From the NCBI RefSeq assembly GCF_963678975.1, contig NC_089274.1, positions 48,762,075 through 48,826,074 of the forward strand: a stretch of DNA of 64,000 nucleotides, written 5' to 3'. The notes below the pieces were generated by a model. The model did not search any database. It saw nothing but the letters and a program-made list of their open reading frames with translations, and was not told the DNA's origin. Within the stretch, counting starts at the first letter, position 1, and each line of letters opens with the position of its first letter. Made by a program: the position numbers and the translations under genes. Positions 23,299 through 46,830 of the stretch are shown in pieces. This DNA comes from Dysidea avara. Its lineage: Eukaryota > Porifera > Demospongiae > Dictyoceratida > Dysideidae.

Positions 23299-23553
23299 CA
23301 GTACTGCCCAGAGGAAATGTTACAATCTTTCGCGAGTGCTCAAATCCAGGCCACGACTCGACATGACGCACGACTGGAATACATCACGTGCGAAGGCACG
23401 CGGTTACTGGAGCAGCCACCTGAGGGAGCTCGCGTGTCGTGGCTACACGTGGTGAGTTAGTTAGCACACAGATGCCAAAGAAATCGTGGGTCGAAAATTG
23501 GCTACACGAGTGTCAACTGCTTGCGAGTGTAACGTTACCTCTGGGCAGTACTG
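23299..23553 (+). mobile_element. Tc1/mariner-type MITE (255 bp)
   Basis: CAGTACTGCCCAGAGG at the left, its exact inverse at the right, TA on both sides. CAGT ends with TA target sites are typical of Tc1/mariner. Unusually rich in CGTG/CACG words inside. Confidence 0.7.
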
Positions 23554-23626
23554 TAGCTATGTGTGACTGCTCTATTAGAATATTTTATTGTACAGTGACT
23601 GTTCTATTAGAGTATTTTGATCTTTT

Positions 23627-26023
23627 TCATACAAACATAGTAAGGAGCAGTTGTTCAATGTTTAAGAAAGCAAATCTTGCAACTTTTATGCTAGAATAAC
23701 GCTCAACACTATTTCCAGCCTGTTGCAACCCAAGTTTTACTGGTATAGCATTTTTCAAATTGCGAAGGTGCTCATCAAAACTCCTGCCCACCACAATTAT
23801 GTCATCAATGTAGACTATGCAACTACTCCATTGGAGGCCCAACAGTACCATATTAAACCATTGAAAAGTTGCAGGAGCGTTGCATATTCCAAACGGCATA
23901 ACATTAAACTGGAACAGGCTCTCGTGTGTGCAAAACGCTGTCTTTTCTCTGTGCTGTGGGTCAACTAGTACCCACTCTTCAAGTCTAATGTGAAAAAGTA
24001 CATCGAGCCTGCCAGGGTATCCAGAGTGTCATCAATCCTGGGTATGGGATAAGCATCCTTGTGAGTTATTTCGTTCACCTTTGCAGTAATCTACGCAAAA
24101 GTGAAGAGAACCGTCCTTCTTTGGTACAAGAACAATAGGGGATGCCCAAGGGCTTTTTGATGGGGCAATGATGTATTTTTCTTGCATTTCAGTTAGAAGT
24201 ATCTTAATTTCATCTCTTTGGGGTAGAGGAACTCTCCTTACTGCTTGACGGACAGGGTTTCCATTGGTTTCAATCCGATGATTCAACACATTCGTTCGAC
24301 CAAGGTAACCAGGCTTATAAGCAAATATGTGTGCATAAGAAGTAAGCAGAGCACTAAACTGAGTGAGCTGGTGGTCTGAAAAAGTATCCGACATTGTGCT
24401 GAGTACATCATCTACCACTTTCTTCCATTCCTGGTCGGTACAAGCAGAATCAATAGTTTTGCCTACTGATAATATCTCCTCTATATTACTGATAGCTTCT
24501 GCACTTGCCATTTGGTCCCCTTGTAAATGGTAGTTGGCTTATAATCTAGGTTAATTATCTGGAGTGGTACAAGCCCATTTTGAGGCACCACAATGGCTCT
24601 TGCTATGTGAACAAGCTGTTTCTTAACTGGCTTGTCCTCCACCATCCAAGTCCCTTCACAGTTCAGGGGCATCGTTCCCATAACCTCAATTTCACTGGCA
24701 GCAGCGATGGTCAGTGTTTCTGGTATGACCACCTCTACATGCCCTGTACTATTCTCTGGTAGCTGCTTTGCATTCAGAGATATTCGGGTCCCACCAGAAC
24801 AAAGTTCCCCTCGTGCCAGGTCTAAGACACAATCATTAGCCTCCAAGAAATTCAATCCAAGGATTCCTTCTGATGTTAGGGCATTAACAACAATTAGTTC
24901 TTGTTTAAATGTTTTCCCTGAGATCTCTAGCTCAACAGTTACCGATCCTTGAATCTGCAAAGGTGCACCATCAATACCAACCAACTGGGTTCATTCTCGG
25001 GGCAGTGGGTGACTTAATGCGTTCCCATACCTCACTAGATACAAGCGATACAGCTGCCCCAGTGTCTACCAGGAATGATACCTCATTACTAAATACACGT
25101 GCACACACAGTATAATTTGATACACTATTTGTAGCAATTGTGCACATGTCGTTATCAGGCAAGGCACAGTTACTGTTACATACCTGACACATGGGTAAAG
25201 ACACTTCTCCACACGTTGTAGGTGGGATATTAGCACATCCACTAGCATAATGTCCTGGCTGCTCACACTTGTAACAAATTATTGCTCGATGTTTCCTCCT
25301 CTTCTGTCTTTGCTGGTGGTATTGTTTCCTCATTTTAGTTGTTACTTGTCTCTCATTTATCTCATCTTCCAGATTCTTGAGCTTTTCCATTAATGTATTT
25401 AACATTGCTACCAGATTAGGCTGTGTGGAGGAAACTGTACATTCCTGTGGCCCTTGATGCTCAGCCTGTATGGCCGCTTCTCTGAGCACGTAGGACTCAA
25501 GGTCTATAGTACTCAAGACAGCTTCTGACATGGTCTTCGGGCGGCGTTGTCTCATACTGAGAGCTATTCTGGGATCTTCCAGTTGATCAAAGTAACGACT
25601 CAGAGCTATGTATTCTCTGGCTTCCTCTTGAAGCTCTGGATATGCCTTGTCTGTTAAAACACCGAGTCTGTCCGTGAAATCACTCCAACTTTTAGTTGCT
25701 CGTTTTGTACTATGCCGCAGTTCATTCTTATAATGTTCTGTTTTACTACTGGGCTCGAAATGTTCCTGAAGGGCTTCTCTGGCCTGTTTGTAAGACTCAC
25801 TCTTAGCTCTGCTTAGCGCCACACGTGCCTTTCCGGTTGCGCGCACGTGCAACCATTGCAATTTTGTAATGTCGTCCCACCAGTTGACCACTGCCACACT
25901 TTCAAAGTGTTGGATCCACTCGCAGAAGTCCTCCTCACCGCTAAACACCTCAGGAAGAATAATTGGCCTTCCCATCGGCTGAGTACTGTCCTCATCAGAC
26001 ACCCGATTAATCTGGTGGTTCAT
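23627..26023 (-). mobile_element. Ty3/gypsy LTR retrotransposon 2, decayed coding region
   Basis: Read on the - strand: gag from 26023 (WIQHFESVAVVNWWDDITKL capsid region), zinc knuckle CYKCEQPGHYASGC (about 25270), protease start LVDTGAAVSLVSS (about 25070), frame break, protease end GILGLNFLEAND (about 24850), RT start with [20 protein letters not shown] (about 24150), frame break, RT catalytic YIDDIIVVG (about 23800). RNase H and integrase are absent. Gag is open for 350 codons, so this copy is younger than gypsy 1, but frameshifts and truncation make it non-functional. Confidence 0.9.
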
Positions 26024-26233
26024 CGCTCAGCCGTGACGTGAACTGCAACAAACAACAAAAACAACAGGCCACTACAATACAAGACTCGACCTTCCGGGGT
26101 ACCGTTCAACGTAAGGAGTTGATATGCCACGGTACCACAGGTTTTTCACTTTAGGTTCAAATGAAACGTCACGGGTCAGTCTAGGCACGAGTCTTCTGGT
26201 GTGGCCCCAGCTGAATCCTGCCAACTACGCCAA

Positions 26234-26396
26234 TGTAACAAAGCAGATTACGAGCACTATTCAAGCTACCACTCATACACTATTCACAACAAGACTGACT
26301 CAAATGTACAAGGACCAATTAATACTTAACTATGTAAATAGCTTATACAAAAGGTGTTTATAATACAAAAATAAATAATTTGATAGGTCCGTTACA
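26234..26396 (-). repeat. Candidate short LTR of gypsy 2
   Basis: On the - strand begins TGTAAC, ends GTTACA, and is followed directly by TTGGCGTAGTTGGCAGGATT, the primer-binding-site position. The TG..CA ends and about 163-bp size match the LTR proposed for gypsy 3. Confidence 0.5.
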
Positions 26397-29300
26397 CTGG
26401 TGCTGATACTAAAACAATCAAAAGCCTTGTTAAAAACAATTTATCGATCTCTGGTGATGAAGTCAATAAGGTGACCAGATTGGGTAAACGTGATGAAGAT
26501 TCCCCAAGGCTTTTACTGGTGATGATGGCAGACGAAACATCAAAATGGAAATGTCTAAAACAGGCCCCCAAACTTAGGAATGACTCAAAATTTTGTAACG
26601 TTTACTGATTTAACTTTAAAAGAAAGACAAGCAAACAATCTTGAATTAAAAGTCGCAGGGAGAAATGTGAAAAGGATCTGATGATTAAACATGGAAAGAT
26701 AACAAACGAACCTCTACTAGAAACCAACAAAATTCTGATAAATCATCCACTGAAACTGCTTCCCATCAATGACTAGGTACCGTATGGTAAAAAACTTTGG
26801 TGGTAAAAATCTTCGGCAAATTTGGCGAACAGTGTTCAATTCACCAAAGTTTTTTTCGCCAATTATTTTAGATGATCACACGACTGAGCACATTGAGTAA
26901 CTAGAACTTAAGATGAAGGTCAGCTTACGCAATAAAGATCGAGCTGACTTTGGATATCTTCGAAATGTGTCCCACAGTTGTAAGCACTCCTTGGGATAGC
27001 ATTTCCAACTGGCTTCCCATTCGTGCGTCAGCTAGTTCATTGTCTCACGATGGATTTGACCAAATTGATATACATGATAACCTCTGCTACTAAAAAAGTA
27101 AAATACAGTTGCTCTCGGCATTGCAGGAGATAGCGAAGCACACCTTTGCTAGCAAATTGTTAGATTAGTAGCTACAAAAATACTGCTACAAAAACAACAT
27201 TAGCTACCTATACACTTACTACACTACTTAACTGATGAGTTGACACCTTGTTGTTGTCCTTACGTATCATACAGTAAAAAGCTTTGGCGAATATTATTTC
27301 AATTGCCAAAGTTTTTTCTGCCAATTTTTTCAACAGAGGGGTTTCGTCACACTTTTTTACTGCCAAAGTTTTTACTATACAGTAATACAGAACTTGTAGA
27401 TAATTACCCTTCTAATGTTACACTCCTAAATTCCAGTAAACATGTTAATGGTAGCACAAATCTTTGTACTTTAAGAAACCTTAAGATTTTTTACACTAAT
27501 TGTCATCAGTTTCTAAATAAACGTGATATGATGATCCCACAGATATTATTACGTTAGTAGAAGTTATTCCTAAGGCACAAATTGTCCCAATCGATCAAGC
27601 TAGATTATCTCTTCCAGGTTTCATCGCATATTATAACTTCGATCCTAGCTTACCTAATCTTGGTAGTTCAGGCTCTTGCGGTATTGCAATATTTATCTCC
27701 AGCAGCATTAATGCTTATGAAATACATTATCCAGAACCGTTTCATGAACAATTGTGGCTCTCAATCCCACTTATAGGAAATGACTCACTTACGGTGGGCT
27801 GCATTTATCATAGCCCATCATCAGATGTCAACTAGCACTAGTCAACTAAATGAGTTACTTAAATCAGCTGCCTCTTCATGTACACATCTTTTGGTTTGTG
27901 GTGATTTCAATTACCCAAGCATTGATTGGACTACTGGTTATGGGCACACCTCTGAGCCTTGTGCCCAGCAGTTTCTTGACACCTTACAAGATCTGTTCTT
28001 GTATCAACACATCAATTTACCAACCAGATACAGACATGGTCAAGTATCTAATACTCTCTATCTGGTCATAACTAATGAGGAACATATGATTGATCATTTT
28101 TCACCACCTGGGCTTGCTCTTAATGACCACACTTGCATCCAGTTCACCTACACTTGTTATACTAGTGTGTCCAACAACCTTATCTCTAGATACAATATCC
28201 ACCATGTTGACTATGACAAACTCAAGATTCTTATGAGTAATATTGACTGGAATGATGCAATAGGATTATTTCTCTGTACCTTCAAAAGTTTCTTGCATGA
28301 CACTGTTCCTGTAACTACTGCTAAGCACAAAAATAACAACATTTATATCACATATGAGGCCAAATCTCTTAAAAACAAAAGAAACTGCTTATGAAGGAAA
28401 TACACTAGATCCCGCTCTCAATCAGACTATGCTGCATATACTAGCACTCGCAATGCTTTGTGTACTTTAACATGTATCCTCCGTAGGAACTTTGAACATA
28501 GGATTGTCAACAATGTCAAGCAGAATCCTAAGGTATTTTGGAGTTATGTTAAAAGCAGGGTTAAAACTCACGCAAGTATTGGGTGCGTGGAAGGAATTGA
28601 TGGTCAACTTCATCATTCTGACTGTACTAAAGCTAACACTTTCAATGGTTTCTTTTCTAGTGTGTTTATTGATGAAGATCCTAATACTGTTCCAACTTTT
28701 GCTACATCCAGAGATGACCTTCCCTCTTTGTCTTCTGTTGAAGTCACCCCATCTATAGTGTCTGAGAAATTGCAGTCTCTGAAGTGTGACAAATCACCTG
28801 AACCTGATGGATGGCCTCCTATAATTCTGAAAAACTGTGCTGACCAGTAATGTATTCCTTTGGCTATGTTGTGTACCAGATCCCTTGATAGTGGATTGTT
28901 GCCAAACGATTGGAGGATTGGACACATCACACCGATTTCTAAGAAAGGGAGCAAAGTTAAAGTTAATAATTAACTATCGCCCTGTGTGTCTTAACTTCAG
29001 TAATTATTAAATTATTAGAATCGATAGTCAAAGACACTCTATTATCTCACCTCTTCGATCATAATTTATTATCAGACAAACAACATGGGCTCATAGATCA
29101 TGCTGTACTCAACTTTTATATGTTTTAAATGATTAGACTTCTGCTTTGGATCAGGGACTCCCTGTCATATATTTTGATTTTTCTAAGGCCTTCGATAGTG
29201 TGCCTCATAGTAGACTCTTGAGCAAGCTCAAAAGATACGGTGTGGATGGCCAATTGCTTGAATGGTTTCAATGTTTCCTTGTTGGCAGGCACCAACGTGT

Positions 29301-30280
29301 GTCCATGTTAATGGATTTTTGTCATCATGGGCAAGAGTAAATAGTGGTGTCCCACATGGATCAGTGCTTGGCCCTCTTATGTTTGCCCTGTATGTGAATG
29401 AATTGCCATTTCTAGCTTCCAGTTCCCTTTTAATGTTTGCTGATGACATTAAGCTTACGCTCTGCTGAGGACTGTTTGCAGTTACAACACGATATAGATG
29501 TTCTTGAACAGTGGTCTGAAACATGGCTTTTGTCTTTTAATGTCACTAAGTGTAAAATCTTACATATTGATGATTCACATGTTGTTATGTTTGAACTTTT
29601 TGAGGACATACGTGATCTGGGAATTTGCATGGACTCTAAACTTAAGTTCCACACTCACACAGATTTTACTGCAAATAATGCTAACTGTATTTTAGGTCTC
29701 ATTTCTAAAGTATTTGAATGTAAAGACTCAGATATTATGCTTGAACTATACAAATCCCTAGTGCACCCACTGCTTGAGTATAATAATGCAATTTGGGGGC
29801 CATATTACATCATGGATAAACATAAGATAGAAGCTATACAACGAAGAGCCACTAGAATGATTACCACCTGTCGTGATTTGTTGATCAATTACACTATCTA
29901 CATTTACCATCTTACAGTACCGAAGGCTTAGAGGAGATCTACTACTTTTGTACCAACTTATCAACAATTTCTATAACATAAATACAGAGAACTTATTGTC
30001 ATTCTCCACAATCACAACAAGAAGAGGACACAACATGAAATTATTCAAGCCACATACAAATTGCTTATCAAGATCATCCTTCTTTTCAGTTAGAGTGATT
30101 AATGATTGGAATTCTTTACCCCAATCAGTGATTGACTCCAACTCCCCTAATCAATTTAAGAATCTGCTGGACAGACACTATAGTAATAAAATGTATGATT
30201 TTTAATGGGTATAGCTACTTTATTGTGTGTGTGATTTGGATGTACAGGATACGCCTCTATCCAAAATTTACAATTACAAA
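26397..30280 (+). mobile_element. LINE A, nearly full-length but dead (CR1/L2-like)
   Basis: ORF1 remnant at 26400-26775 (VTRLGKRDEDSPRLLLVMM, then KERQANN) with stops. ORF2 follows after a nested MITE: endonuclease part 27780-28394 with LLVCGDFNYPSIDW and LNDHTCIQF; RT 28458-29931 with the PDGWPP block, VIYFDFSKAFDSVPHSRLL, SGVPHGSVLGPL, LMFADDIKL, LYKSLVHPLLEYNNAIWGP; and a C-terminal segment to 30205 with VINDWNSLPQSV. Many frame breaks. The 3' end is CCTCTATCCAAAATTTACAA plus TTACAA. It lies just 5' of the first known exon of gene 3. Confidence 0.88.
26780..27382 (+). mobile_element. ACTTTGG-ended MITE nested in LINE A
   Basis: Left end (TA)CCGTATGGTAAAAAACTT, right end the inverse of CTGTATAGTAAAAACTTTGG(TA orientation), TA on both sides, so mariner-like. 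A second, inner pair of similar ends (about 27270-27310) suggests a nested or duplicated copy. Confidence 0.6.
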
Positions 30281-30863
30281 GCTGCGCTTCATTTTTGTTT
30301 ATGTACGTAAGGGATACACCCCCTTTCAACTCGAAGCAATAGGCTATTCCTGGTAGTGTATGAGGCCTGCACCATTGTTTTTCAGTTGTTAAATGCCTGA
30401 AAACCTCAAAGGGAAGGTAGTTTACAAAGTCTGAGGAAAGTCGCCACACCCGTATTACAGTCCGCTGAAAAGCTAAATGTTTCTTTGAGTTGATAGTTGT
30501 GTTTTTGAATACTCTAAATTGGTCTGGTGGGTTAAGATTATTAGCTGGAAAAGGTGCACGAGTGCACATAGCACCTCCTTAATACCTGACTGCAGAATGT
30601 ATGTTCCCTCAGAAAATTTAGTGGTAAAAGGGACATATGTATATATATATATATATAATCCACCAGAAAATTCAGCCATGAATTTAATTCATAAAATTTT
30701 TAATTCATAAAATTTCACAGAAATTTGTCGAAGCATTTCCAGTTAACCTGAAGGCACATTAGAGCTAGACAATGTAGTCATGAAATAAATAAGGTGTTAG
30801 GTCAATAATTTTAGCTGGAGAAATGCAAACCTGTAACTCCCATGATTTCTTTTGTTCTCACAG

Positions 30864-40788
<9,925 letters not shown>

Positions 40789-40984
40789 TGTTGATCTGTG
40801 AACATTTTGACCAATGTAGATTTAGAAATTAGTAGTATATACTTGCTAGGCCTTCCTGTGACTACAGTATCATTACAGTTGATGAGATTATGAAAATTAT
40901 ACACTATTCCATATAATGTGTATGTGTGTGTGTGTGACTGTTCCATATAAGTCACTCTTCATGACTTCATACAGTTATGTCACA

Positions 40985-42075
40985 TTAATAGGGCCATGAT
41001 AATATGACCTCAACAATGAGGTGGTCTTATTAATGAGGTCATGAAGTACACCTTAGCTATGTTTGGGACCTACTTGACATGGTCACTATAGTGAGGTGGT
41101 GAGGTCATGAAGTACACCTTAGCTATGTTTGGGACCTACTTGACACGGTCACTATAATGAGGTGGTCTTATTAATGAGGTCATGAAGTACACCTTAGCTA
41201 TGTTTGGGACCTACTTGACATGGTCACTATAATGAGGTGGTGAGGTCATGAAGTACACCTTAGCTATGCTTGACACGGTCACTATAATGAGGTGGTCTTA
41301 TTAATGAGGTCATGAAGTACACCTTAGCTATGTTTGGGACCTACTTGACATGGTCACTATAATGAGGTGGTGAGGTCATGAAGTACACCTTAGCTATGTT
41401 TGGGACCTACTTGACATGGTCACTATAATGAGGTGGTCTTATTAATGAGGTCATGAAGTACACCTTAGCTATGTTTGGGACCTACTTGACATGGTCACTA
41501 TAATGAGGTGGTCTTATTAATGAGGTCATGAAGTACACCTTAGCTATGTTTGGGACCTACTTGACATGGTCACTATAGTGAGGTGGTCTTATTAATGAGA
41601 TCATGAAATAAACCTTAGCTATGTTTGGGACGGCAAGTTATAATAACTGGAACTGGAATCAGAAATGGAACAGAACAGAATGACTAAACCAGGAACCAAA
41701 GCTGAACCTAACACTAACCTGAGGTTTGCCTTTTAAGCGTAATGATGTCTTTCACTGTCTGTATGAAGGTAAGTTTTTGGTGAGTTCGAGGCAAGCTAGA
41801 GTTGGCCCAGCTTTGCCAGGACACTCGCTCCAACCCTAGGTCACCTCGAACTCACCAAAAACTTACCTTCATACAACTAGTGTGCTTGATAGTGGAGTTA
41901 TCAGAGTGACCGTTCCATTTCTGGTTCTGGTTATTATAACTTGTTGTTTGGGACCTACTTCACATGGTCACTATAATGAGGTGGTCTTATTAATGAGGTC
42001 ATGAAGTAAACCTTAGCTATGTTTGGGAACTACCTCACATGGCCGCTACAATGAGATGGTATTATTAAGGAGGTC
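40985..42075 (+). repeat. 75-bp minisatellite, about ten units, split by a MITE
   Basis: Units built from GAGGTGGTCTTATTAATGAG, GTCATGAAGTACACCTTAGC, TATGTTTGGGACCTACTTGA and CATGGTCACTAT; a shorter form lacks TCTTATTAATGAG. The MITE at 41632-41946 separates the last unit. Starts just after gene 3. Confidence 0.9.
41632..41946 (+). mobile_element. MITE inside the 75-bp minisatellite
   Basis: CAAGTTATAATAAC ends in inverted orientation, then TGGAACTGGAATCAG/CTGGTTCTGG, with an inner palindrome (GAAGGTAAGTTTTTGGTGAG and inverse). TTTGGGAC flanks both sides (8 bp), consistent with hAT. Confidence 0.75.
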
Positions 42076-42436
42076 ATGAATTTTTGACGTTTAGGAGCTA
42101 TTTATTAAATTATATGGCCACTATATAGTGCATGGGATACCCACAAGCTTACTCTTCAGTGATCTTGTATTGCATCAGTCATGGACAGATCCATTTCTCC
42201 CCTTCCCCCTTCAGTTACAGCTTTTAAAAGAGAAAGCATGTACAAGGTCCCAGCCCACATCCAGTCATGGAGGATATCAATATAATCACTTCTGGTATAA
42301 TTAAATTACTTCAAAACTTGGATGTTCACAAAGTTTCAGGTCCAGATGAAATAAGTACAAGACTTTTAAAGGGAACTGCGGAAGTCACAGCCCATGTCTT
42401 AAAGTTAATATTTGAGAAATCACTGGACACAGGTGA

Positions 42437-43019
42437 GGTCCCCTATGATTATTATTATTATATTATTACTGTGCAGACCTCGGAAAAGAGTATGATACAC
42501 AGATCACAAACAAACATCAAACAAATAGCTTATTCAATATTAATAATTGTTGCTGGACCAGCTAGTCTTTGCTTAAATTGATCAATGTCCTTAGAGTCAA
42601 TCACGTGTTGGGGTAGAGAATTCCAGAGTTTGATAGCGGAGGGAAAGAAGGAATATAGATAAGAATCAATTTGTGTCATTGGTTGTATAAATCTCTTGCT
42701 ATGGCCTCTTATATCATGTAACATTGGTACAGGTGTTAGGTAAGAATTTGCTGAGATGTCAATGAGGTGATTAGTGATCTTAAACATCATAATAGCTTTC
42801 TGTTCTTCTCTACATTCAGCAAGGGTCGGCCAGTTAAGGTTTGTTAGCATTTGTGTACACTGGCATAATGGGAGAAGTTATTCATCACAAATCTTGCTGC
42901 TTGCCTGACTTCTTTCTATCATATTGATATCCTTTTGTGTGTGTGGTGACCAAATAATGGCTGCATAATCTAATATAGGCTTTACCATCGCTTTGTAACA
43001 ATTACTTTTAATTTTAAGT
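42437..43019 (-). mobile_element. Antisense LINE 3' fragment nested in LINE B
   Basis: On the - strand: IIWSPHTQKDI, then LNWPTLAECREEQKAIMMFK, FFPSAIKLWNSLPQHVID, ending in an ATAATAATAATC tail. This is the usual C-terminus of a CR1/L2-like ORF2. Confidence 0.82.
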
Positions 43020-43817
43020 GGAGGGATATTGGAGAGTGGCTAACATGGCAACTATTTACAAGAAGGGGGAATGATCAGCTCCTCAAAACTACCGTCCAAT
43101 CTTGCTCACGTCTACAGGTAGTAAAGTCCTAGAACACAACATATCTTCTCATCTAATGAAACATTTAGAAAGTAACAATTTACTTCATGAGTCCCAACAT
43201 GGCTTCCGACACAACAGATCCTGTGAAACACAGTTAGTGTCATTTGTTAATGACCTAGCCAAAAGCTATGATAGTGGAAAGCAGACTGATGTTATATTAA
43301 TGGATATTGCTAAAGCTTTTGATGCAGTACCCTACAACAGATTAAGGCACAAACTACAATGGTACGGTATTGTTGGCAATATCTATTAATAGATTTCTTC
43401 TTTTTTAAGAGATCGTTACCAACGAGTGACTATTGATAATGTTTCATCTGATCTGGTAGCTGTAACATCTGGTGTAACTCAGGGAACTGTATTGGGCCCT
43501 ATACTATTTATAATCAACATGAATGATGTTGTTGACAATACATAGCACAGTAAAATCCGCCTCTTTGCGGATGACATTATATTATATAAGGAGATCATGT
43601 CAGTAAATGATGTACAACAACTCCAAGAAGACTTGCAATCCTTACAATTATGGGAAAGTATCTGGCTACTTAAATTTAGCATACCTAAATGTCATGTCCT
43701 AAAAGTCACTAGAGCCACAAAGCACAAGATAATATCTGACTATTACCTGCACGACACTCCGTTACAAATAGTTGAGAATTGTAAGTACCTGGGCATTACT
43801 ATACAATCAGATCTTAA

Positions 43818-44993
43818 GGGTGCTTTGTACAGTTCATACAAGGCTTCCCAAGACATAGTCTGTTTTGCACTAAAAGAAATATTATGGTCACTTAATTAGT
43901 CTGTGACCCATAAATTAGGTATCCCATAGCAACAAGCGCACGCATCTTGCTATTCTACACCCTCTCACTTAAATTAGAACTACTCCATCATTTTTAATCC
44001 AATGGACATGAAATTTTCACACAAGCTACTTTAGTAATTTTGCCAAAGAAGAGCATTTGCCATTTTTAAATAGCAAGTTTAGATGACGAATAACATGGAA
44101 GTAAAGAAAAGGATTTCTGGGAGTGTCAACCCGAAAGATAAATATGTGATGAATGAGAAGCTAAAAGACAAAAATAAAAATGCACAATGGTTTGTGTTGT
44201 TTAGCATAGTGTCAGTGTTGGGCAAGTTACTTTTAAAAGTAACTAGTTACATTTTAAAAGTAACTAGTTACATATTACATATTACTTGCAGCTGAACTAT
44301 TTAGTTACAGTTACATATTACCCATAAAATAATGTAACTGTAATAATATTACATATTATATTACTTTGTGTCCACAGCCTTAAGCTGTCACGTGTGAAAC
44401 TACCACCTTATCACGTGACATGATTGCGTCGTTGGACAATGTGCTTATCTTGATTATAAGTAAGAAGCTGGTGAATAAGCCTCATTCAGTAGGCTTCATT
44501 ACTTCGTTGTGGCTAGGCGTTACTCAGTGGATTACAAACGAGATTAGTAACTTCGTTACTTGTAGTAATAATATTACGTAATATTAAATTCGTTACAGTA
44601 ACTATATTACTTAGGTAACGCATTACATTTGTAAGTAAAGTAACTTGAGTTATATTACTTGTTTTTATAGCGTATTTCGTTATATTACTTAGTTAGCACA
44701 AAAGTAATAATATTACGTAACGCGTTACTTTTGTAACGCATTACTCCCAACACTGCATAGTGTATCATAAAAGTATCAAGGCTCTTGTGCGTAAACTGTA
44801 TGACTAGTTCTAGTATAAAAAAATTGTAACTCATGTTCTAAAGCAAATTTAGCAGTTGGGTTTGGATTAAACTGTGTACTAGTGTTAGTTTATATCCAGT
44901 AAAAAGTACAGAACATTTGCTAAAACCATTTGTAAGTTATAGAACAAATTAAATTTCATGGGAAGCCATATAAACGGACTGTACAGTGCACCC
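43818..44993 (+). mobile_element. TTAA-flanked element (piggyBac/Kolobok-like target)
   Basis: Left end GGGTGCTTTGTACAGT, right end inverse of GGGTGCACTGTACAGT, TTAA on both sides (43814-43817, 44994-44997). Removing it restores the LINE B frame (SDLK then WSK). No transposase; carries the nested hAT MITE. Confidence 0.8.
44213..44755 (+). mobile_element. hAT-type MITE with CAGTGTTGGG ends (543 bp)
   Basis: CAGTGTTGGGCAAGTTACTT at the left and CCCAACACTG at the right, CATAGTGT (8 bp) exactly on both sides (44205-44212, 44756-44763). Inside: many GTAAC/GTTAC words. A decayed relative is at 1054-1356. Confidence 0.88.
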
Positions 44994-46359
44994 TTAAGTG
45001 GTCCAAACATATACACAATATTACTGTTAAAGCCAGCCGTACCTTGTCCTTCCTAAGAAGAAATCTTAAATTAAATAATCAACACCTTAAAGAAACTGCC
45101 TATTATTCCTTAGTCCGACCACAATTAGAATATGCAAGTATCATTTGGTCGCCATGGCAAAGAAGAGACATAGAGAAGTTAGAGAAGATTAATCGAAGAG
45201 CTGCAAGGTTTGTTACAAACAATTTTTATCATACTAGCAGTGTATCAAGTATGATTTGGGTGGCAACAACTAGATACTCGTAGACATAACTTCCGTTTGT
45301 GCTTCCCCTTTAAGATCATTCATAACTTGACATGTGTCCCACTCAGTGACATCATTTCATCTAATACCACAACAACAGCAGAATCCACCATCACAAGAAG
45401 ATCTCACGCGAATAATATTAGTTTCATTTGCAAGAACAGACACTTATCAGCACTCGTTCGGACCTAATGCTTGTAATATCTGGAATAACTTACCTAAATC
45501 ACATCAAAGAATTTATCTCTGTTGAACAATTTAAGAATCAAATTAATCAATTGTAATTGCATAACCCCCCCTCCTTCCTGTGTAAAGTCTTCGCTTGCGA
45601 AGTTGACACAGTAATAATAATAAATTAATTAATTAATAAATCTTAAGCTATATAGCTGCATGCTTATAAGTATGCATATACTATCCTTTCAGCACTCTAC
45701 AAAAAAAGTGATGTTCTAATAGAGTACTATTTAATAGAGTTGACAGTCTTGATAGTTCGCTAGCTATATAGCAATAGTACATGCATGCATACTCAATTTA
45801 ACTGAGAGTGGTCTACTTTATAATATCAAGGGCGTAGGCATGCAGGGTTGCAGGCAGAATTTTTTGAAATTAATAATCACACCTAATCTTACAGCCCTGG
45901 AGCTCTCCGGTAGCTACTTGCCCACTGGCGCTCCTCTGTACTACTCTTGAGGGTCACATCACATTAATGCTGAACCATTGCAAATCATATCTATTGCATC
46001 ACGTGATCGATTGTGCACGTGATACATGGTTGAAATGGAGCGAGTGAAATGGCGAAGGACTGTACAGTGGTCGGTTGAGACATGTTACAAGGGAGGAACT
46101 GAGTGGTTGCGTTATACATGTGTCAGGTTAGCACAAACTGTGTATATTTACCTGATATCGCAGATTGCATGACCATCATCAATAAGCTTTTTAGGTCAGT
46201 GATAGCTATCACGTGAAAAGTAACCATTATAGACTGAGTTTAAAATTAAGTTACAGCTAGTCTATCCGATTAACATGCAAGTAGTTACTCATGACTACTT
46301 GCATGTGAATTATTTGACTTAAGTGACATTATGTTCTTCATCAAGAGTTAGAAATCACC

Positions 46360-46830
46360 TCATCCAGGCTTCAACATCACAAACTACATCACATTTGCTA
46401 CTGGAAACACTCGACTTGCCACTCATCAAAAATTGAATCAAACCAGATCTTTAGACAACATCACTAAAAATTTCTATTTCAACAGACTGCCAAGAGTTTG
46501 GAATCTCCTCCCCATTATTGATTTAGATAGATCTCAATGTTGTTACAATCAAACAAAAATTACGTACTCACCTTTGGAATCACTTTTTATCAAACTTCAA
46601 TTCAGATAACAACTGTAGCTACTCCTTGTGTCCTTGTGTCAACTGTAACAAGCACCCAAGAACTCCCAACTTTGACTTTCTTTTATAGCAACAACCAATT
46701 TCTATTGTACTTATCTAATTAAGTAATTACTTTATTACTTGTAACTCCTGGCCACTGGTACATGATACCAGTGGACCATCAGTGCTGCTCTTGCAGCACT
46801 GTAAAGCTTTTAAATTAAATAAATAATGCC
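46360..46830 (+). mobile_element. LINE 3' fragment (L2-like C-terminus)
   Basis: RLPRVWNLLP, NHFLSNFNSDNNCSY and CPCVNCNKHPRTPNF in shifting frames, the usual C-terminal block, then a 3' UTR ending CTGTAAAGCTTTTAAATTAA and ATAAATAA. Confidence 0.7.

Larger units (their letters stand above)
42230..45620 (+). mobile_element. LINE B, 5'-truncated, with nested insertions
   Basis: RT blocks on the + strand: VHKVSGPDEISTRLL (42330), YRPILLTSTGSKVLE (43095), DVILMDIAKAFDAVP (43290), WLLKFSIPKCHVLK (43660), LGITIQSDLK (43790), then after the TTAA element, WSKHIHNITVKASRTLSFL and LEYASIIWSPW, ending with GAAGTTGACACAGTAATAAT and a TTAA-rich tail near 45640. Interrupted by an antisense LINE end (42437-43019) and the TTAA element (43818-44993). 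Stops throughout. Confidence 0.85.
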
